From IMG/VR virus record IMGVR_UViG_3300023292_000219, positions 1 to 31,912 of that record: DNA of 31,912 bases. One strand, given 5' to 3'. Below the pieces are notes generated by a model that saw only the letters and a list, made by a program, of their open reading frames with translations, had not been told where the DNA came from and did no database searches. The stretch comes from a virus. The translations under genes were made by a program, and so were the position numbers. This document shows positions 29,366 through 31,912 of the stretch, one piece after another; within the stretch, counting starts at the first letter, position 1; every line of letters begins with the position of its first letter.

Positions 29366-31895
29366 AGAAGTACGCGTTGAACTGATTGCGGGCACTAAGC
29401 GCTTTATCTCCGGCCTGAAGGCTGGCCAGCGGGCTTTGTCTGGCTTTGCTAGGCGCGCGAAGTCTGCAATCAAGGGTATGGTGGTAGCAGCAACGGCAGG
29501 CGTAGCCCTGATAACTCTCGGCATCAGTAAGAGCTTGAACGAGTTTTCAGACTTCGAAACTGGCCTAACTGAAATTGGAACACTTCTGCAAAAGTGGGGG
29601 CCGGAAGTTTTTGGGAAGTTGAAGACGGAAGCGCAAGAACTAGCCATCCTGTTTGGCCAAACAACAAAGGCGATGACCGGAGCCAAGTATGATATCGTTT
29701 CCGCTGGCTTTACCAAGGCAGCCGAATCCGCCACGGTGTTACGCGCCTCAGTCAAGGCTGCCACGGCGGGCCTTGTGGACGCAAAGACTGCAGCGGGGCT
29801 TATAATAACTGGCTTACGTGGCTATCAGCGTGAAGCCAGAGACGCGACGGACGTATCAGACACACTCTTTACAACGATTCGCTTGGGGCGCACCACATTC
29901 ACCGAACTAGCGCAAAGCCTCCCGGTTGTCATACCGACCGCCAAGGCCGCTGGCGTGAGCTTCAAGGAATTGAATGCAGCAATGGCCGCAATAACCCTGG
30001 GCGGTATTGATACGCGCATGGCTGCGGTTAGCCTGAACCGTTTATTCCTGAGCATGTCTGCCCCAGCCTCAGAAGCCGCAAAGGCCATGAAGAAGATGGG
30101 GATTGTCGTTGCTGATACTACCGGGAAGATGCTCCCGCTTATTGACATCATCAAACAGTTCCAGGGGAAGGGCCTGGCAGACGTCAAGGAGATTGCAGGC
30201 GATGTTAGATCGGCCAGAGCTATCCTTGCACTGGCACAGAACTTTGGCAAGTTCAAGGATATGTTGGGAGAGTACAAAGACACCACTGGCGCACTCGGAA
30301 CCGCGTTCACCAAAATGACTGATACGCTTGCATTCAAACTTCGCCAACTGCGGGCGGCGTGGATTGCAGTTTTCCAGAACATGGGCGACGCGTTCAGCAA
30401 ACCGTACAAGCAGGCCATCGACAACCTCCGCAAAATCTTCCACGCCATCACAAAGTTCCTTCGTGAGAACAAAGCCGTCTATGAAAAGTGGGCGCAGGGC
30501 ATCGTTGATTCGCTGACCGCAAAGGTGAAGGCGTTTTGGGGCTTTCTGAAGAAGCCAGCTTCGGCGCGTTGGGTAGACATTATCGTTAACCGAATTCAAA
30601 TCGGCCTCCACTTTGTAACGATCGCGTTACCTAAGATACTTTGGAACTTTGCCCAGATTGCGTTCCGCGCTGGCAAATGGTTATTCTTGACGATAGGGAA
30701 GTTCGTGGCAGACCTTGGGTACAAGATCAGACTTGAGATTATCAAAATTCGCGGTAGCTTGCCATCCACAATGGGCGGCATTGGCGACGCAGAATCTGCT
30801 GACCTAGCCGCCGCTGCCCATCGAAAACACTTTGACGCGACAGACCCAAAGAACAAGGGCATCGAGCAAGCAAAGAAAGACATCATCGGCGACATCAAGG
30901 ATTTAGGGGGCATCCTAGACGACGAACTTGATTCGGCTCGGGAAACCATACTCAAGCAACGGGTTGGTTGGACCATAGCTACTTTGGCATTCAAGATGGA
31001 GCAAATGTTCGCCACCGCGAAGAAGGGCATAAAGGGGGTCGCCAAGGACGGGAAAGAGGTTGGCGTTGACGCCGCGAAGGAAGCGCAGAAGGCGGCAGAC
31101 GCCTTACGCAAGGCGACAGTGGCCAGAACTAAAACGGGGATTAAAGAACTTGGCAAGGAACTAAAGGAATCGGTATCAGACGAACTAAGCAAACTGGAAG
31201 AGCAAGCGAATGGCTTACTAGGCAAGCAAAAGGAATTCACTGACGAAGCGAAGCGACTCCGCAAGGAAGCGGCAGAAATCGTTACAGACCCAGCCGAACT
31301 GGCGAAGCGTGGTGAATTGGGCGCCCAGAGGCAGATCAAGAAGAAGGGCGCGTTTGGGTTTGGGAGGTTTGAGTTTGAAGGCGTTACCAAAGCCAAGGCA
31401 GAACAGAAGCGCTTGATAACCGAGGCAACCGAACAGGAGCGCAGGGCCAAGATCATTCAAGGTCAGCTAGACGTCACGCGGGAAAAGACAACAGCTGCGA
31501 AGAATGCCGCGAACATGCTGGCGGCTGCATTCAAGCAGGTTGGCATAAGCGCGGGCGAAACAAAGAAGACGATTAGCAGCATGACAAAAAAACTTGGCGA
31601 AATGATAAAGACATACCAGAAAGCGGCAACGGCCTTGAAGGGTGCGACGGCCCAGAAGGTGAAGCCGAAGAAGAAGCGCGGCGATGGCAAGGTTCCATTC
31701 ATGCGGCTATCTGACGACCCGAACGACCCAGGCGAAAGTGGCATCTCTTCAAGAAACCAGGACGACGAAATAGCCTCCGTCGTGGTGAATGTGGCGGGCT
31801 CTGTTGTGAGTGAAGAAAACCTAATTACAAACATAGCCAAGGGGCTAGAACGCAGGGCGCAGCAAGGTTCATTCAATCCAAAGGCGAGATCATAA
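29352..31895 (+). CDS. Tail tape measure protein
   Basis: The N-terminal ~330 residues are the TP901-type tape measure core: the basic helix RALSGFARRAKSAIKG, a hydrophobic MVVAATAGVALITLGI, FSDFETGLTEIGTLL, and AAGVSFKELNAAMAAITLGG. The middle has hydrophobic helices around HFVTIALPKILWNFAQIAF. The C-terminal third (residues ~540-780) is charged coiled coil rich in K/E/A. At 847 aa, using 0.15 nm per residue, the tail would be about 125 nm, a siphovirus of ordinary length. AAGGA precedes the ATG. The next gene starts at its last base. Confidence 0.92.
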   Translation: MAKPKEVRVELIAGTKRFISGLKAGQRALSGFARRAKSAIKGMVVAATAGVALITLGISKSLNEFSDFETGLTEIGTLLQKWGPEVFGKLKTEAQELAILFGQTTKAMTGAKYDIVSAGFTKAAESATVLRASVKAATAGLVDAKTAAGLIITGLRGYQREARDATDVSDTLFTTIRLGRTTFTELAQSLPVVIPTAKAAGVSFKELNAAMAAITLGGIDTRMAAVSLNRLFLSMSAPASEAAKAMKKMGIVVADTTGKMLPLIDIIKQFQGKGLADVKEIAGDVRSARAILALAQNFGKFKDMLGEYKDTTGALGTAFTKMTDTLAFKLRQLRAAWIAVFQNMGDAFSKPYKQAIDNLRKIFHAITKFLRENKAVYEKWAQGIVDSLTAKVKAFWGFLKKPASARWVDIIVNRIQIGLHFVTIALPKILWNFAQIAFRAGKWLFLTIGKFVADLGYKIRLEIIKIRGSLPSTMGGIGDAESADLAAAAHRKHFDATDPKNKGIEQAKKDIIGDIKDLGGILDDELDSARETILKQRVGWTIATLAFKMEQMFATAKKGIKGVAKDGKEVGVDAAKEAQKAADALRKATVARTKTGIKELGKELKESVSDELSKLEEQANGLLGKQKEFTDEAKRLRKEAAEIVTDPAELAKRGELGAQRQIKKKGAFGFGRFEFEGVTKAKAEQKRLITEATEQERRAKIIQGQLDVTREKTTAAKNAANMLAAAFKQVGISAGETKKTISSMTKKLGEMIKTYQKAATALKGATAQKVKPKKKRGDGKVPFMRLSDDPNDPGESGISSRNQDDEIASVVVNVAGSVVSEENLITNIAKGLERRAQQGSFNPKARS

Positions 31896-31912
31896 TGACC
31901 AAACCAAACGCC
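31895..31912 (+). CDS. Start of the next tail gene (partial)
   Basis: ATG 31895 overlaps the tape measure stop (TAATG), and six codons (MTKPNA) are visible before the window ends. By order it should be a distal tail or tail-tip protein, but the sequence shown cannot support a name. Confidence 0.5.

Noticed and set aside
29773-29806. TATAAT at 29801 as a promoter in the tape measure gene
   Set aside because: The nearest -35-like TTGTGG is 22 bases away, too far, and there is no gene that would need it.

Overview
The window is a continuous piece of a tailed double-stranded DNA phage (or prophage) genome with siphovirus architecture. All supported genes lie on the + strand, usually preceded by a Shine-Dalgarno sequence and often overlapping as ATGA or TAATG. 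The host cannot be read from the sequence. Two perfect sigma70-type promoters (TTGACA, 17 bp, TATAAT) and AGGAGG-type ribosome sites point to an ordinary bacterium. No integrase, repressor switch, lysis gene, tRNA or rRNA was recognised.

Layout. (1) 73-7656, early DNA metabolism: a Cas4/RecB-like PD-(D/E)XK nuclease, a probable annealing partner, zinc-ribbon proteins, a small HTH protein, an HNH endonuclease, a DnaD-like replication initiator, an XRE regulator and SSB. Three successive gaps each hold a ~70-nt stem-closed element (2520-2588, 3325-3396, 4004-4074); the last follows a perfect promoter. The initiator gene carries three 11-bp-phased repeats that may be origin iterons. (2) 7657-11992, accessory and packaging-proximal region: a structured gap, a possible small terminase, a cassette between 27-bp direct repeats, a RuvC-like resolvase, tiny membrane peptides, then ParB-like, SAM methyltransferase and SPL-type radical SAM genes. 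(3) 11994-17668, HK97-type head module: large terminase, a portal fused to a MuF-like domain, prohead protease and major capsid protein. (4) 17718-26045, an insertion of about 8 kb between capsid and connector genes: a 920-aa triple-domain glycosyltransferase, a broken glycosyltransferase, three methyltransferases including FkbM type, a CgeB-like glycosyltransferase, then a repeat-bearing fibre protein and beta-rich decoration-like proteins. (5) 26050-31895, connector and tail module: gp6-like connector, head closure, gp10-like and terminator proteins, tail tube, a G/GT chaperone pair with a GGGAAAC -1 frameshift site, and the tape measure.

How it fits together. The early block supplies recombination and replication functions, and the middle block packages and possibly modifies DNA. 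The late block builds the virion. The glycosyltransferase/methyltransferase cassette sits next to the capsid and fibre genes, so the most interesting hypothesis is that this phage builds O-methylated glycans on its own head. That is inference from gene content and position, not a demonstrated function.
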